This document shows positions 10,897 to 22,869 of a stretch of DNA of 64,000 nt, piece by piece. The stretch is from Karstenula rhodostoma CBS 690.94. Taxonomy: Eukaryota > Ascomycota > Dothideomycetes > Pleosporales > Didymosphaeriaceae. The position numbers and the translations under genes are program-made. The notes beneath the pieces were generated by a model. The model was not told the DNA's origin. It searched no databases and was given only the letters and a program-made list of their open reading frames with translations. Where the stretch lies: positions 1,515,601 to 1,579,600 of the forward strand of contig MU001493.1 in NCBI GenBank assembly GCA_010093485.1. Direction: 5' to 3'. The first letter of the stretch is position 1; every line of letters starts with the position of its first letter.

Positions 10897-12056
10897 ATGG
10901 CACGCACTGCGAACTTCTCCCTGGACACTGTCGGACCTTTCATAGTCTGGCAGTTCATTATTCCATACGTGTGCAACCAACCCTCTTCCGTCTTCCCCAA
11001 CTCTGACCACAAGAACAGGCAGCAACATGGGTCCAATCAATCTTCTACTCCATCTTCATCCGCGCGGGCGAACCCAAACCAATGCCCGGCAGCCCACGCT
11101 TCATGAAGCACCGCCGCCAGATCCTCATTGTAACCTACCTCGCGTACTTCTTCTTCACCATCTACGAATCAGACTACAACATCCAGAAGTCCAGCAACGC
11201 GTACAACGACCTCGGCGTGCCCATTGATGTTACCGAGAACGCACTGAACTCGCGCTTCCGGAGACTCACGCTGAAGTACCATCCAGATAAGTTTGCGTTG
11301 AAGGACCAAGCTCGCGCGACGGAGTTCTATAATCACTTGAAGAGCGCAAGGGAGATCATACTGGATCCGGCGAAGAGGTGGGCGTATGACAGGTTTGGAC
11401 CGGGCATATTCTATTCATGTGCGAAGTGCGTTACGATCAAGGAGTACACGGACAGCGCGCTATTTGTGGCGATGGGCACGTACGGCGCGCTCTTCCTGTT
11501 CCTGATTGGCACGAATGCGCTCGGCTTCCTGAAGGATGGTGCGTACTGGAGATACCTCGCCATTCTGGCAGTGGCCGCCTACGATGTGCGTACCGCCATG
11601 CGCCCAGATCACCCTCCGTTCATCGCGCAGTGGTTGAATCCGCTGGTTACGGGGTTGAAGCTCAGGCCGGCATATCTCCCCTTCCAAGTCACATCCATCG
11701 TGAAGAAAGCGAGTATCTCCGCAGCACAGTTTCTAGGCCTACTCATTCCGCTGTACCGCGACGACCCACAGAAGCCTGCAAAAGTCACTGACGACACAGA
11801 CGAGTCGAGGCATAAGCAGCTGGATCGACTCGAGGCCGTGGTGCAGGCGGGTAACCAGGACGTCACGCGGATCTTGGAGCTGGAGTCTACCATTTTCAAA
11901 GAGAACGAAAGAGCGAAGGGGGAGCTGAAGGGCGCGATGACGACGTACATGGTGCAGAATGTGATCCACCAGGAGCCGGAGGTGAGGAATCTGATTGGGC
12001 AAAGGATAGGGAGGAGGAGGGCTGGAGCGCCTCATGGAGCGCAGGGGACGAAGTGA
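10897..12056 (+). CDS. membrane-anchored DnaJ/Hsp40 protein, ER-type
   Basis: J-domain proteins stimulate the ATPase of Hsp70; this one looks like an integral membrane member, probably of the ER (Erj5-like by inference). Exons 10897-10968 and 11019-12056 (intron 10969-11018) give 369 residues. Seen: an N-terminal hydrophobic segment (TVGPFIVWQFIIPY), a second (ILIVTYLAYFFFTIY), then a J-domain at about residues 60-125 with the essential HPD motif in LKYHPDKF. Two more hydrophobic segments follow (FVAMGTYGALFLFLIG and AYWRYLAILAVAAY). After a charged, probably coiled region the protein ends in an Arg/Gly-rich tail. Using the first exon is important: the longest single open frame starts only at 11082 and would lose the first transmembrane segment. 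It converges with the kelch gene. Confidence 0.9.
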
Positions 12057-12323
12057 TGATCGGAGTCGGCATGATACCCTTTTTTGTATGATAGATTCCA
12101 AATGTTCATTCAGTATGTTTACGTCAAAACCACATCTACAAACCTATTAGACATTGCGCATAAAAGTGTATACCGGCGATATAGAATGAGCTCATAATGA
12201 TGGACACTCGTAGTACCCCAAGTCACTCTCGGACCAATAATTGAAAATACGATCTCACTTACCACCGACATCTATATTGATACGAGAGCATGTGTACTGA
12301 TACAAGGATATAGTAAGATGCAT

Positions 12324-13352
12324 CTAGAAGGAAAGCACCCACACATCCTTCAGCCGCTCATTATTCTCCCCCAACCCTCCATGCACCACAACGCTATCAT
12401 TACCCTCCTCAGCCCTCACAACATCACCGTCGAACCAACCCCGCGGATCCGGCACTCCATCGCTACCGGCTGGCTCCAACCTCGTCCACCAATTCTCCAT
12501 AATATCATAAACCCATACATCACCTAGCATCTTCCCCGCGCCTGCATGACCAAGACTACTCGGATCCCTCTCGCCGAACAACGTCAGCAGCTTCTCTTTC
12601 TGCGCTATACGCACGGGAAGCAGCGCGCACACGCTCCGCGCCCCAGGCCCATTGTGCCCGTCTGCTTGGAACGTCTCGGTAGACCATGCATCGGACGCGA
12701 CATCGTAGACGTCCACCCTGCCACCCTGCTCTGTCGTCCCGTCGAACCCGTTCATCCGATACACCTTCCCCCCGCTGTACGCAACACTCGCTCCGCCCCG
12801 CTGCGGCGCCGGCGCATCCGCGGCCTGCGTCCAGATGCGAGTTTGCACGTCGAACTTCCAGAGGTCGGACAGCCGGCCGGAGGCAGGGCACCCGGCGTGG
12901 ATGAAGAGGGTGCGATGCCCGTCGGACGTGGCGCAATGGTACGATCGCCCGGGGGGATACGGCTTCGAGGCGTCGGCAGGTGCGAGCCGCGTCCAGGAGG
13001 CGGAGGCCGGGTCGAAGGACCACACGGCGCCGTGCTCCTCTATCGCAGCCATGTCGGTGCCGCCGCGGCCGGCGAAGAGGCACATGCGGCCGGCGAGGAC
13101 GGCAGAGGCGCTGCCTACGCGGGGTGAGGGGGCTTCGCTGGACGAAATCGTCTCGAGCTTTGAGCTAGCGGTGCTGAGAGGGAGGACATCGAGCTTGTTG
13201 TCGACGGGTTGTCGAGGTTGCACCTCGCCGCCGAAGATGTAGGCTGTGTTTCCAATGACCGAGAGGACTTGCGAGGAGCGGCGCAGACGCTCTGCGTCGT
13301 GCAGGCGCGCCCACTTGCCGTTGAGGTTCCAGATGGGCCGGCTGATAGGCAT
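12324..13352 (-). CDS. kelch-repeat beta-propeller protein
   Basis: Single-exon gene of 342 residues. Kelch repeats are visible as successive blades with paired glycines, conserved Tyr and Trp: AYIFGGEVQPRQ, RMCLFAGRGG...VWSFDPASASWTRL, RTLFIHAGCP...LWKFDVQTRIWTQA, KVYRMNGFDG...VDVYDVASDAWS, KLLTLFGERD...VWVYDIMENWWTRL and SVVVHGGLGENN...VWVLSF. That makes six blades, enough for a closed propeller. There is no signal peptide or extra domain, so a cytosolic protein-binding or nitrile-specifier-like role is likely; the partner is unknown. The ATG at 13352 is the first Met in frame. Confidence 0.9.
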   Translation of the reverse strand: MPISRPIWNLNGKWARLHDAERLRRSSQVLSVIGNTAYIFGGEVQPRQPVDNKLDVLPLSTASSKLETISSSEAPSPRVGSASAVLAGRMCLFAGRGGTDMAAIEEHGAVWSFDPASASWTRLAPADASKPYPPGRSYHCATSDGHRTLFIHAGCPASGRLSDLWKFDVQTRIWTQAADAPAPQRGGASVAYSGGKVYRMNGFDGTTEQGGRVDVYDVASDAWSTETFQADGHNGPGARSVCALLPVRIAQKEKLLTLFGERDPSSLGHAGAGKMLGDVWVYDIMENWWTRLEPAGSDGVPDPRGWFDGDVVRAEEGNDSVVVHGGLGENNERLKDVWVLSF

Positions 13353-14082
13353 GCTGGTGCAGTTAGGAGAGATGCAGTGTTAGTGTAAGAATCAAATGTG
13401 AGGTGAGATCAATTGGTTTATTGGATACTTCTTGAGCACCCTGATGAAGCACTTTTTGTGCGGGCAGTGTTTCCGCGAATGCTGGTTTGTTTCGGTGACG
13501 GCCCGGCCCCCGCCTCCTAACACAGTGTTTGTCGATGGGTTTGTCACATGAGTACACAGTAGGTACAGGAGAACGGTATCGGTATGAGAAGGACAATGCA
13601 AGCCCAGGAAGGAAGGGTGCTAGTTGATCCAATTGTATAGTCAGATCGTTCATCTGCGCCTGCAATGTAGTTCATCCAACCAGACCCTCAGTTCGCCCAT
13701 CAACAAGCTTAATGCCGCCCTTGCCGTACGTAGTACTTCGTTGTGGTGAACATCTCAATCGTGACTGATCGAAGTCTGACAGATGAGTTTGCCCTGCAGC
13801 CCTGCGCGAATACTACAAGCAGAGCGGCGAGACATGGCCCGAATGTTGACCAAATGCAGTCTTGCACACGCGTGATTGGTTAGTCACCAAGAAGGGTCAC
13901 AGGATTACGGGTGTGGCATCGTCATAAACTCACAACCTCACGACCTGTGCCTGGTTACCAGTCCCCACATAGTACGCCTTGCGGGCCAGGTGTTTGCGGC
14001 GGTATGAGGGGTAAATTCTACCCATATAGGCCACAGTCCTTCAAGCAATGACTGCACTGCATCGACAGCTACACAATCGAAC
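13353..14082. other. intergenic between divergent genes
   Basis: About 730 bases shared by the kelch gene (minus) and the PY-motif gene (plus). Short frames occur without support. A bidirectional promoter is likely, but no clear site is recognised. Confidence 0.5.
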
Positions 14083-14898
14083 ATGTTCGCGAATACCGAT
14101 CAGCCTTCAGGTGAGATGCTCGCTGGGCGACCTAGTACGCTACTTGCCGCTCTTCCGGAGGACCAAGTTCCGCCATACGATGCGACGGAAGCGCAGAGAG
14201 AGGAGTTGCCCGACTATGAACCGGCGCCTTCGTATCATTGCGAGACGCACGAAGTGCGGCTGCACACATATTACCTTCGCGCACCCGACAGGAAGAGCCT
14301 CATGGCGGTGCCGTATGGCCCCTCGTCTTCCGGGTCGTTCAAGATCACTTCGCGCAGCTCACGTCTGTTCTCCAAGAAGCCGGACATGGACGTCTGGCGA
14401 TCGATCCGCGCAAGTGCTCCCACGGAAGACGAATACGTAGCTGGCATATGGTTCGAGACAGACGGACCGATCCCCTGGTGTCCTCGCGCACGCTTCGTCC
14501 GACAAGACGCAACCGAGGGCAATCAGACGTACAAGATGGAAGCGCGGAACTTTTCAGACTGGACGATATCAGTGGACGGAACACTGTATTCTTGGATCCT
14601 CGAAGCGAAGCCTTTCTCGCTAGTCCTTCGTCAGGGCGGTAGGCAGGACGAGGTTGCACGCTTCACGTTCTCGGTCCGCGGACTGATTGCTACGGGAGGT
14701 GCTGAAGTCGGTGACTTGACCATCTACCAAGATAGGCTGTCGCAGGACAAAGCAGGCGTGGATGTGATCCTGTGCGGTCTAGTTACAGCCCTCTTGCAGT
14801 TCAAGAAGATGGGAAAGCATTACAGAAACGAGCCAGGTGCTATTCCGCAGCGTGCTGCGTTGCCGGGGAGCGAGTTCCTCTACATCGGACCTGGGTAG
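14083..14898 (+). CDS. PY-motif protein with tubby/scramblase-like core (tentative)
   Basis: Single-exon gene of 271 residues that I do not recognise with confidence. The first 50 residues are acidic and Pro-rich, with a PPxY-type motif (VPPYDA) and a related LPDYEP, as in proteins bound by WW domains of Rsp5-type ubiquitin ligases. The rest reads as alternating beta strands (VRLHTYYLRAP, EYVAGIWFETD, TYKMEARNFSDW, SWILEAKPFSLVLR, VARFTFSVRGLI), followed by a hydrophobic C-terminal helix (GVDVILCGLVTALLQFKK). That layout, a 12-strand barrel around a hydrophobic helix, is typical of tubby-C/scramblase/LURP-like folds. The fold assignment is inference; no motif proves it. Confidence 0.72.
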   Translation: MFANTDQPSGEMLAGRPSTLLAALPEDQVPPYDATEAQREELPDYEPAPSYHCETHEVRLHTYYLRAPDRKSLMAVPYGPSSSGSFKITSRSSRLFSKKPDMDVWRSIRASAPTEDEYVAGIWFETDGPIPWCPRARFVRQDATEGNQTYKMEARNFSDWTISVDGTLYSWILEAKPFSLVLRQGGRQDEVARFTFSVRGLIATGGAEVGDLTIYQDRLSQDKAGVDVILCGLVTALLQFKKMGKHYRNEPGAIPQRAALPGSEFLYIGPG

Positions 14899-16485
14899 GG
14901 CCATTCTGGTCGTATCAACAAGACATATGGTTGTGTTTGGGAGGCTTTGACAGGTGTTTCCGGGGGAGTTGTTTCATTGCACCCGGTTTGTGTGATGGTG
15001 TTTCGAGGGTTCCAGCGCTGGACAAGGCACGAGATGGCGCATGCAGCAGTCTGGCAGGGTAGTCAATACAGGCATCGAATCCATTCTTGCAAGCAAAAGC
15101 AGAGGTTGGTGGTGTCTGACGCGGCAAATCATTGCAATTGTCGCATTGTGTCTGACGTGGCGCTCGGTTGCAGGCCGCAACGGTCAGAATGCTTCAAGAC
15201 GACGACACTGTCCCGCGTCCACGGACCCAAACGTCGAGCAAAACGGCGAGACGATGAGAGACGTGTGGTGGCTCGCGCACGGGCATGATGGGGTGCGGGC
15301 AAGCGATGGCACCAGGGCGCCCGATGGAGGACGGCGTAGTGCAAGACAGGTGGTGGTCGAAGTGAAACTCGGGACGTCATGGCGGGCTCCATTGTTTTCT
15401 AGGGCTGGTGTGGAAATGAGCACGGCGATGCAAAGCAGCCGGCACGAGATGAAGACGCTCGTGCGGATTAGTTTTGGTGCGCGAGATTGGCCAAGCGCGC
15501 CGAGGAGCAGACGAGCAGACAAGCGAGCGCGCATGGATGCACGTAGCGTCGGAGCCAAATGGACCCAGTTCTGGCCGGCGGCGGTTCTTGCTGTGTACAT
15601 TGATTGTACAGCGCCGAAGGATGGATGCGAGCGTCGCGCGGCGGGCCAAGACGACGCGTGGCGCCTGTTGACATGTACCGCCTGCGTTTGCGACGCAGCA
15701 GACGGTGCTCCCTCCGCCAGCAGCGCCTGCGAATGCGCACGACGCAGAAACAGCTGGCGAGACATGCGAATGTGCGGAATCGCATGCGACGAGCGGCCCT
15801 TGCGTAGGGCCCGTGGAGCAACTGACTGGGGGGGTCAGCCTGGCCGCACTGCTGCAGAGGCGTCCCTCCCCCCGTCACAAATTGAACTGGTTCATTTGCT
15901 CCGGCTGGCGTCCTCCTACGGCTCTGGTGGTTGCGCGCCGCGGCTCTGGTCGTCCGGCTCGTCCTTTTGTTCTTCTATCGTGCTTTAGCCTGCAGATCTA
16001 CCTCCACGCTCCGCGTCCCACGCTCCACTCCACTGCCCTACCCGTCTCCGCACCCTCAGTGCCGTCAGAGCAAACAGCTCGTCCCTTCCTTTCGCGCGCC
16101 TTCTCGCCGCCTGTCGCGCCTTCCAGTGCGCCAGTGCTTCCCCAATCCCACCGCGAGCCTTGACCTCCCTACTGCGCGCCGCGCCCCGAGCCACCATCAC
16201 CACCATCACCACCACCATCACCACCACCACGTCGCTCCTCCCTCCGAGCCCGCGTCAGATCCGACTGCAACCGCCTGGCTCTGCCATCGCCGTCCACGAT
16301 CGGCAGGCAGGCTCTCCGGAGCGAGCCGTGGGGAATGGGACGCTGACGACCTGCAATTGCCTCCACCGCACCGTCCACCGACGCCCTCGGCATAGCTGCA
16401 TCGCCCAGCCCGCCGGCCTCGACGCACGCTCCGCTGCCGACACGCCTCGAGAAGCTGCGCGTTGGGTGCTCCGCGCCGCCGGGTC
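14899..16485. other. intergenic; long leader/promoter of the histidine kinase
   Basis: About 1.6 kb of GC-rich sequence. Overlapping open frames up to 315 codons exist on both strands but have no domain and mostly reflect few AT-rich stop codons. From about 15880 on it becomes pyrimidine-rich, consistent with a long 5' untranslated region. Confidence 0.5.
16192..16230 (+). repeat. CAC/CAT trinucleotide microsatellite
   Basis: An almost pure run of CAC and CAT triplets about 39 nt long, 256 bp upstream of the histidine kinase start, probably in its transcribed leader. Read as protein it would be poly-His, but no supported gene uses it. Confidence 0.85.
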
Positions 16486-19400
16486 ATGGTCAAGATGCGC
16501 ATACCCATCCGTGAGCAGCTCGGGTGTTTGGTGCTGCTGTCCTCTTTGATCGGCCTGGCCGTCATCGCCGTTGCAACATGGATCACCAACCACAACTTCG
16601 TGCTCGATGTCCGCTCCAGTGCCCTCTCGCTGAGAGCCTCGCTCAAGGCTGCACAGGTCGCCTCCAGTCTGCTTGTCATGGAGACGACGGTACGCCAGAC
16701 AGTCTCTCGACTCGCCATCCAAAGCGCCCTGCAACGTTACAACGACTTTGGTAACAACACAATCCAGAACTGGGCCCGCGCAAGAGACGACCTGGATGCC
16801 ATCTTCACCGGCGAAGGAGATGCTCGTTTGGCCGTCCAGGCCAAGCTGTACCCAAGAAACTCGTCGGATATAGCCCTCGTCGCCATGACCAAGAACACGC
16901 TGCAAGGCTTGCATCTGCCTGACGCATCAAACGGAGACACGGTCTTCTTTGGCGATAATTCCTCTTTCATCCCCGAGCTCTATCCCAAGTTCCAAACCTA
17001 TCCAGACAGAGTTAATGACTCTTTCGTCCAGTGGTTTGCCGAGTACAATGGGCGGGCAATCAATGCCGACAGCTTTTTGGTCAGCGGCCCTTATGCTGCC
17101 AACGGCTCGCTCAGTCTCCTCTCCATCACCATGCCCATCATCAACAACACATCCAGCATCGACACCCTTGGCTGGCTGACTATTGTATTAGACGCAAACC
17201 TTATCCAAAAAGTCGTCAACGCTTTGGAAGGCCTGGATGAGAGTGGACTCACCATATTACTAGGACCGAACAACTCGACCAACATGTTCCCAGACGGTGT
17301 TCTGTATAACGAGGATGCACCAGAAAATGAATCGATCCGGTTCGTGCTGCCCCCTACATATCGTCAAGGCCAGGAACGACATGGCGAGAATGACAACGCT
17401 GCGCCCGATGCGCCCTTCGAGTGGACCGACTTTGTTGCCGTTCGGCAAGGTTTGACCGTACGCACTGGCGCAGCAAGTAATGCCGGGTATGACATGTCTG
17501 TTCGCAATGAGCTAGGCGAACACGTTGCGGTCGGTTATGCAATCGTACGAAGCACCTTGGTGGACTGGATGGTCTTGCTGGAGATGTCGCATGGTGAGGT
17601 TTGGGCGCCAATCAATCAACTCCGCACTTTGATCTTGGCCTGTGTTTTCAGCACCATGGGCGCTTTAATGCTTCTAGCCTTCCCCGTCGCGCACTTTTCT
17701 AGCCGACCAATCCGGCGCCTCAGAGACGCTACCAAGAGGTCGGTGTCTCCGGCCGTCCTCGATGAGACCAGCCTAGGATCCGAAGCTGACGGGGCGGATG
17801 ACGATCGGGATGATGCTGCACTCGCACGGAAAGAAGGCTGGGTTGGCTCCATCGTCCATTACCGTCGTAACCAAAGAGCTAGTCGCGCTGAAAGAAAAGA
17901 AGCAGAGAGGAGACGACAGTTCCGCATCCCGTCAAAAGTCAAAGACCGGAAGCACTTTATCCACGACGAGCTCACAGATCTCACAAAGACTTTCAATGAA
18001 ATGACGGACGAGTTGATGATGCAATATGAGAGACTGGAAGAGAGGGTTCAGCAGAGGACGGCCGAGTTGGAGCAGAGCAAGAAAGCAGCCGAAGCGGCCA
18101 ACGAGAGCAAAACCTTGTTTATCGCGAATATCTCGCACGAGCTTAAGACTCCCTTGAACGGGATCATGGGCATGTGCGCAGTCTGCATGTCAGAAGACGA
18201 CCCAATCAAACTGAAGCGATCACTCGGTATCATTTACAAGAGCGGCGATCTGCTTCTCAATCTATTGACTGATCTGCTGACATTCAGGTAAGGATCTTCT
18301 GGATGCCCATGGTTTGATTTCGCTGACAACGAGAACAGCAAAAACCAAGTCGGGCAGCAAATAAGTCTAGACGAAAAAGAGTTTCGGCTGCGAGATATCA
18401 GTTCTCAGGTTGTAGCTATCTTTGAGCGGCAAGCAAAAGAGGGGGGTATCAACTTGAGTGTCCAGTTTGAAGGGCCGTACGATGTGAACAGGGACGAGAG
18501 CGGCCAACCCATTGGGAAAGGCGATCTTGGGCCTTTCGGTCTCGGTCGTCTCAAAGACATGATCCTCTATGGCGATCAGCATCGTATCCTCCAGGTGGTA
18601 ATCAATCTAGTGTCCAACAGTCTAAAATTCACTCCGACAGGAGGCTCGGTCACAATCTCTATCCGATGTCTGGGGGAAGCCCAACTGTCGGACAGCAGGA
18701 AAGCTTCTCTACGGTCAAGGCAAAGCTCAACACGTGCCTCTAGGCGAGCTCGTGGTTCCGGCTCAGAGGTCGCGTCCGTGTCGGCGAGGGGGTCTCAGGA
18801 TTACTACAGCACGGCTAACGTCATCAATGCGCATGACAGAACATTAGGATACCAGCATATGATGGGTCTAGATCGAGCTCCAACTCCACCCCCAGGAAGA
18901 TGGTTAGCATTCGAATTCGAGGTGCAAGACACTGGTCCTGGTATCCCAGAGAGCCTTCATGACAAGATTTTTGAACCAGTAAGGATCTGCGTTGGATATA
19001 TTCAGATACAGATAGCTAACTGGGGCATAGTTCGTACAAGGAGATCTTGGTCTCAGCAAAAAATATGGCGGCACGGGCTTGGGTCTAAGCATTTGCTCCC
19101 AGTTGGCTGGACTGATGAAGGGCACGATTTCGCTCCAAAGTGAAGTTGGGCAAGGAAGCGTGTTCACCATGGCAATTCCTCTCAAATATCTCACGAACCG
19201 TGCCGACAGCACAGCAAGCTCAAGCAACATCAATATCGGCCCCACCAGCGGACGGCAGAGCTTTTCTAATGAGGATCAAGGTCAAATGATCAAGGACGAT
19301 GCGCTCTCAGGCCGGTCGGTACACTCATCAAACAGTGTGTCTATTGTGCCAGTATCTGCACCCTCAAGCGGGCCGGTCGCTTTCGAGAGCGACTCAAAGC

Positions 19401-20153
19401 CCCGCTTGGTAGGCTTAAGCCAGCCATTTTTCGCGTCCAATCCTCCTTTGGAATCTCCTAATTCACAGCAGAAGGCAATGGCGCGTGTGGAAGCCGAAGC
19501 CACACAAAGGGGTGACAAAGTTAGGGTTCTCGTGGCCGAAGACAACAAAACCAACCAGGAGGTTGTATTGCGCATGCTCAAACTTGAGGACGTGTACGAT
19601 GTCACCGTGGCTAAAGATGGCCAAGAAGCTTTGGATAAAGTCAAAGAGAGCATGGAGCGCCAGAATCCGTACAATCTCATCTTCATGGACGTTCAGATGC
19701 CGAACTTGGACGGTTTACAATCCACTCGGCTGATACGACAATCTGGGTTTGATGCGCCCATTGTAGCTTTGACCGCTGTAAGTGATGCACACCCAAACTC
19801 TTCGACTGTGACTGACCATCTCCAAGTACGCGGAAGAGCAGAACGTCAAGGAGTGCCTCGACTCTGGCATGAATTTCTTTTTGTCTAAGCCCATCCGCCG
19901 TCCGGCACTGAAACATGTGTTGAAGACCTACTGCCCTCCCATACCTGAGGAGGACGGCGAGACAACACCCCCGCCAATTGAGCGCTCGAAACCGAAAGCG
20001 AACGGAGGTGTTGCAGCACCTGCGCAGGTGCGCCCTCCCGCAAGCAGTAGTGTCGGCAACATCCCTATCGAAAAATTCGAACATAGAGATTCGCCTGCGA
20101 TATCACCGCTAACGCAGCCCGCGAGGGAACCTCCCCAGTCACCACCCTCGTAA
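16486..20153 (+). CDS. Sln1-type hybrid histidine kinase (group VI)
   Basis: This is an osmosensing membrane kinase that autophosphorylates on His, relays to its own receiver Asp and then to Ypd1, controlling the HOG MAPK pathway through Ssk1. Exons 16486-18287, 18339-18978, 19031-19777 and 19827-20153 give 1171 residues. Seen: a first membrane segment (LVLLSSLIGLAVIAVATWI), an extracellular domain of about 350 residues with several N-x-S/T sites, a second segment near residue 385, a HAMP-like linker, and a coiled coil rich in Glu/Arg. Then come the H-box NISHELKTPLNGIMG (His about 551), N-box INLVSNSLKFTP, G-boxes DTGPGIP and GGTGLGLSI, and a receiver with AEDNKTNQE, phospho-acceptor Asp about 1034 in FMDVQMPNLDG, and Lys in FLSKPI. 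A second Met (16495, MRIPIREQLG) matches the usual family start. Confidence 0.95.
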
Positions 20154-21737
20154 CGACCTGCCATACACTCCTTAATTTTTTCTCGCGTTTTCCAGACACC
20201 GGATGCATCCTATACCCATATTTGCACACCGCCTACGATTGTTTAATGTCCATTTAATATTTCCTTCTTGTCTGTTCAACAACGGTTGTTCTCTAGCAAG
20301 GCACGGCGTTGGTGGATGTTGCCAAAAAGCAGTGCACACGCATGGAATCAGGCGTTTTCGTTAGCCAAGATTTGGCATTAGGTTTGGGATCATCTTTGGG
20401 TTAACCTTGCTTCTGGACTTGGGAAAAGTGGATAGCGCTCCGTAGGGGGAGACGAGGAATTGACGAGGCCTGTCTGGCCCTTGATTTCTTTTTGTTTTTT
20501 CCTTTTCTTTCCTAGACCGTGAGACGTTTCTCTCATCCATGCCTATCGAACGCTTTTTAAGTGATGACAAGTGCCAGTCCGTCGCCCCAGCTAGGTTGAA
20601 GAGCAGCAGGTCAACAAATGGTGGGCTGACTTGTGAGCAAGGAGGGGTAGAACCCACGACCGTATACCACTGATTGCCTGCATCTCTGCCGCCGGACCAG
20701 CGCATCCAGATCTACTCCATCAGGCCACTTCAGACCACCAGTCGAGTTGGGTTAAAGAAACCAACAAGAAGAGCCACTTCGATCCATCAAGTCCCCTCTT
20801 ACATCTGGCTAGATGATTCTTCATAGAATCCAATGTGTATTAGATCGTGATTTACCCTAGGATACATAATCTACACATCAATCCACCTCGCCATCCACGT
20901 GTTAGTAGTCTGCTTCGCCTCATTCCACGAGCCCCATATCCAACACCAACCTACAGTCCCCCTCGTCGCACTCTCCAGCGCACTAAACAGTCACGTATGC
21001 GTGAACGTCCCACTTTTGACTGTAACCCATCCACTGGTGAGGAAGTAGACGGTTTCGTACTCCCACATGAGCCAATAATACTGCGAAGGCGAGACTTCAT
21101 CTGTGGTATTGATGTCCGATTTCATCACATCACGGAGATATGTGAGATCTCTGAGTAGTCGAACAGACCTTCCTTGGCTGACTTGTAAGCAGCAAATATG
21201 TTAGTTGCGAACAAGCGGATAATTTTGGAAGCTCCACTCGCAACGTTAGCTGACTTGGCACAGCGGCGCCAAGCGTACATTGCAGGTTGATCAGTTGGCG
21301 AGGAAGAATGGGAGACGTTTGCAGTGTGTGGAGAAACAAGGAGCTCAGGGCAGGCGAGAAGAAAGCCATGTAGAACTCGCCGTCTTTCCCCAGGACTCCG
21401 GTCGGCTATCAGAGTTTGATGACAAGCACAAAAGCAAAATAATGAACATCAAGCATTATACCCAGCTTTCAAGCCGATTAGAGTATTCATGGGATTGCTG
21501 TGATTGATTCGCAGTACCTGCGAAAGGTTCACAGAAGACCGAAGATGTAGATTACAAGACGTGAACGTTGTCCATCCAATCAGCTCCACCAACGCAGCCC
21601 ACTCCGAATCCACTGCTCCACATCCTCTTCATCGCATCTCACCACCACCGAAGCTCCGCCATAGCAAAGCTCAACCAGCTCGCAATTGCCCGCACCCCAC
21701 AACCGTCTCTCCCCGCGCACGCTCCAATCAAGCGGAC
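20154..21737. other. intergenic, no gene supported
   Basis: About 1.6 kb after the histidine kinase. Small frames on both strands lack domains and splice support. I checked a region near 20640-20700 with a tRNA-like T-loop (gggttctaccc) and found no full cloverleaf. Confidence 0.45.
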
Positions 21738-22353
21738 ATGGCCATGGCGACCCCAACAGACCAAGCGCCCCCCGCGATACCACGCCTCCCGTCGAATCCC
21801 ACACCCCTCTCCGCACCCCAGGAACAGCAGGTCCGTGATCTGTACTACAAGAACGTGCGGGCGAAGTGCGCCACTGAGATAGCAGGTACGCAGCCTCATC
21901 CTACCACCAGGCAGTTCGCTGCACAGACTTCGAGGCGCTACGCGTCACAAGGCTGCAAGACGCTTTGGACTGCTAGCAATCCATTCTCTCTCCCCTCCAC
22001 CCCCATACCACTCCCTCCGTGCTAATTCACCTATTCCAGCCTTCGCCACTTGCGCCACCGGCCGCACCTTCACCATGATCTACGCCTGCCGCGCGCAAAA
22101 ACTCACCATGAACACGTGCATGCTGCAGTACCAGGGGCCGGACGAGCTGGACAAGGCCCGCGCAGAATGGTTCGCGCTGGCGGGGGAGCGGAGGCGCGAG
22201 AAGGAGGATCGGGCGAAGTTGATTGAGGAGAGCAAGAGGAAGCACAAGGAGTGGTGGGGGCTGGATGAGGATGGGAAGTTGCAGGGGAAGAAGCTGGAGA
22301 CAAAGCTGGAGCGGGAGACGAGGGAGACGGCGGAGAGAGAAGGGAGGAGATAA
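21738..22353 (+). CDS. CMC1-like twin CX9C mitochondrial protein
   Basis: Small coiled-coil-helix-coiled-coil-helix protein of the mitochondrial intermembrane space; CMC1 relatives help assemble cytochrome c oxidase and handle copper. Exons 21738-21885 and 22040-22353 (intron 21886-22039, 154 nt, long for this window) give 153 residues. Seen: two CX9C motifs, the first spanning the splice junction (CATEIAAFATC) and the second CRAQKLTMNTC. A Pro-rich N-terminus comes before them and a long basic/acidic helix rich in Glu, Lys and Arg after. The junction is strongly supported because only this splicing restores the first CX9C. Two Mets (21738 and 21744) are possible starts. It converges with TAF9. 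Confidence 0.9.
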
Positions 22354-22869
22354 GGCGGTGGAGAAGAAGTGATGGAGTGCGAGGGAGAATGCAGCGCGGT
22401 GGGAGGGCCCGATGTTTGATTTGCATTTGCACGGCGTTTGGGGAGGTTGCATCCTCGTTGTATGCATATAGCACGCTTGTTGTATCACTAAAGAGCAGAA
22501 GGACGCGTAGTATCTTGTATGATATTGGTTGCATTGCCAGGTAAAGCTCCTCTGAAGCGGGTGCTAGGCAAGCGGACGATGGAAAAGAATTCAGCTCTGG
22601 TATACCCATAACCATACCCGTGATACCCCATACCTCGAACGCCGCAAAATGCATCAAATCCACAACGCCTATTCCAGACCTGCTTGGTAGGATGAACGCT
22701 CATCGCCAACCGTGCCCAGGATGCATGCCATCGAGTCCCTCACCAATCTCGTGGCGCGCCCCAAAAACAGTCTCGCAAAAGGGCCGCTCTAGGTCTCCCT
22801 CACATCGGGCGACGCGGCAATCGCATCCGCCTCAGGGTCTGCATCTCGACTCCAGCCTGCAGCATATTA
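22354..22869. other. intergenic between convergent genes
   Basis: About 500 bases of 3' flank shared by the CMC1-like gene and TAF9. No gene is supported. Confidence 0.5.

Noticed and set aside
15041..15988. 315-codon plus-strand open frame
   Set aside because: Lies in a GC-rich region where stops are rare, overlaps equally long frames on the other strand, and shows no domain; better explained as promoter or leader of the histidine kinase gene.
20640..20705. Candidate tRNA with a T-loop-like gggttctaccc on the minus strand
   Set aside because: D-arm and acceptor stem do not pair.
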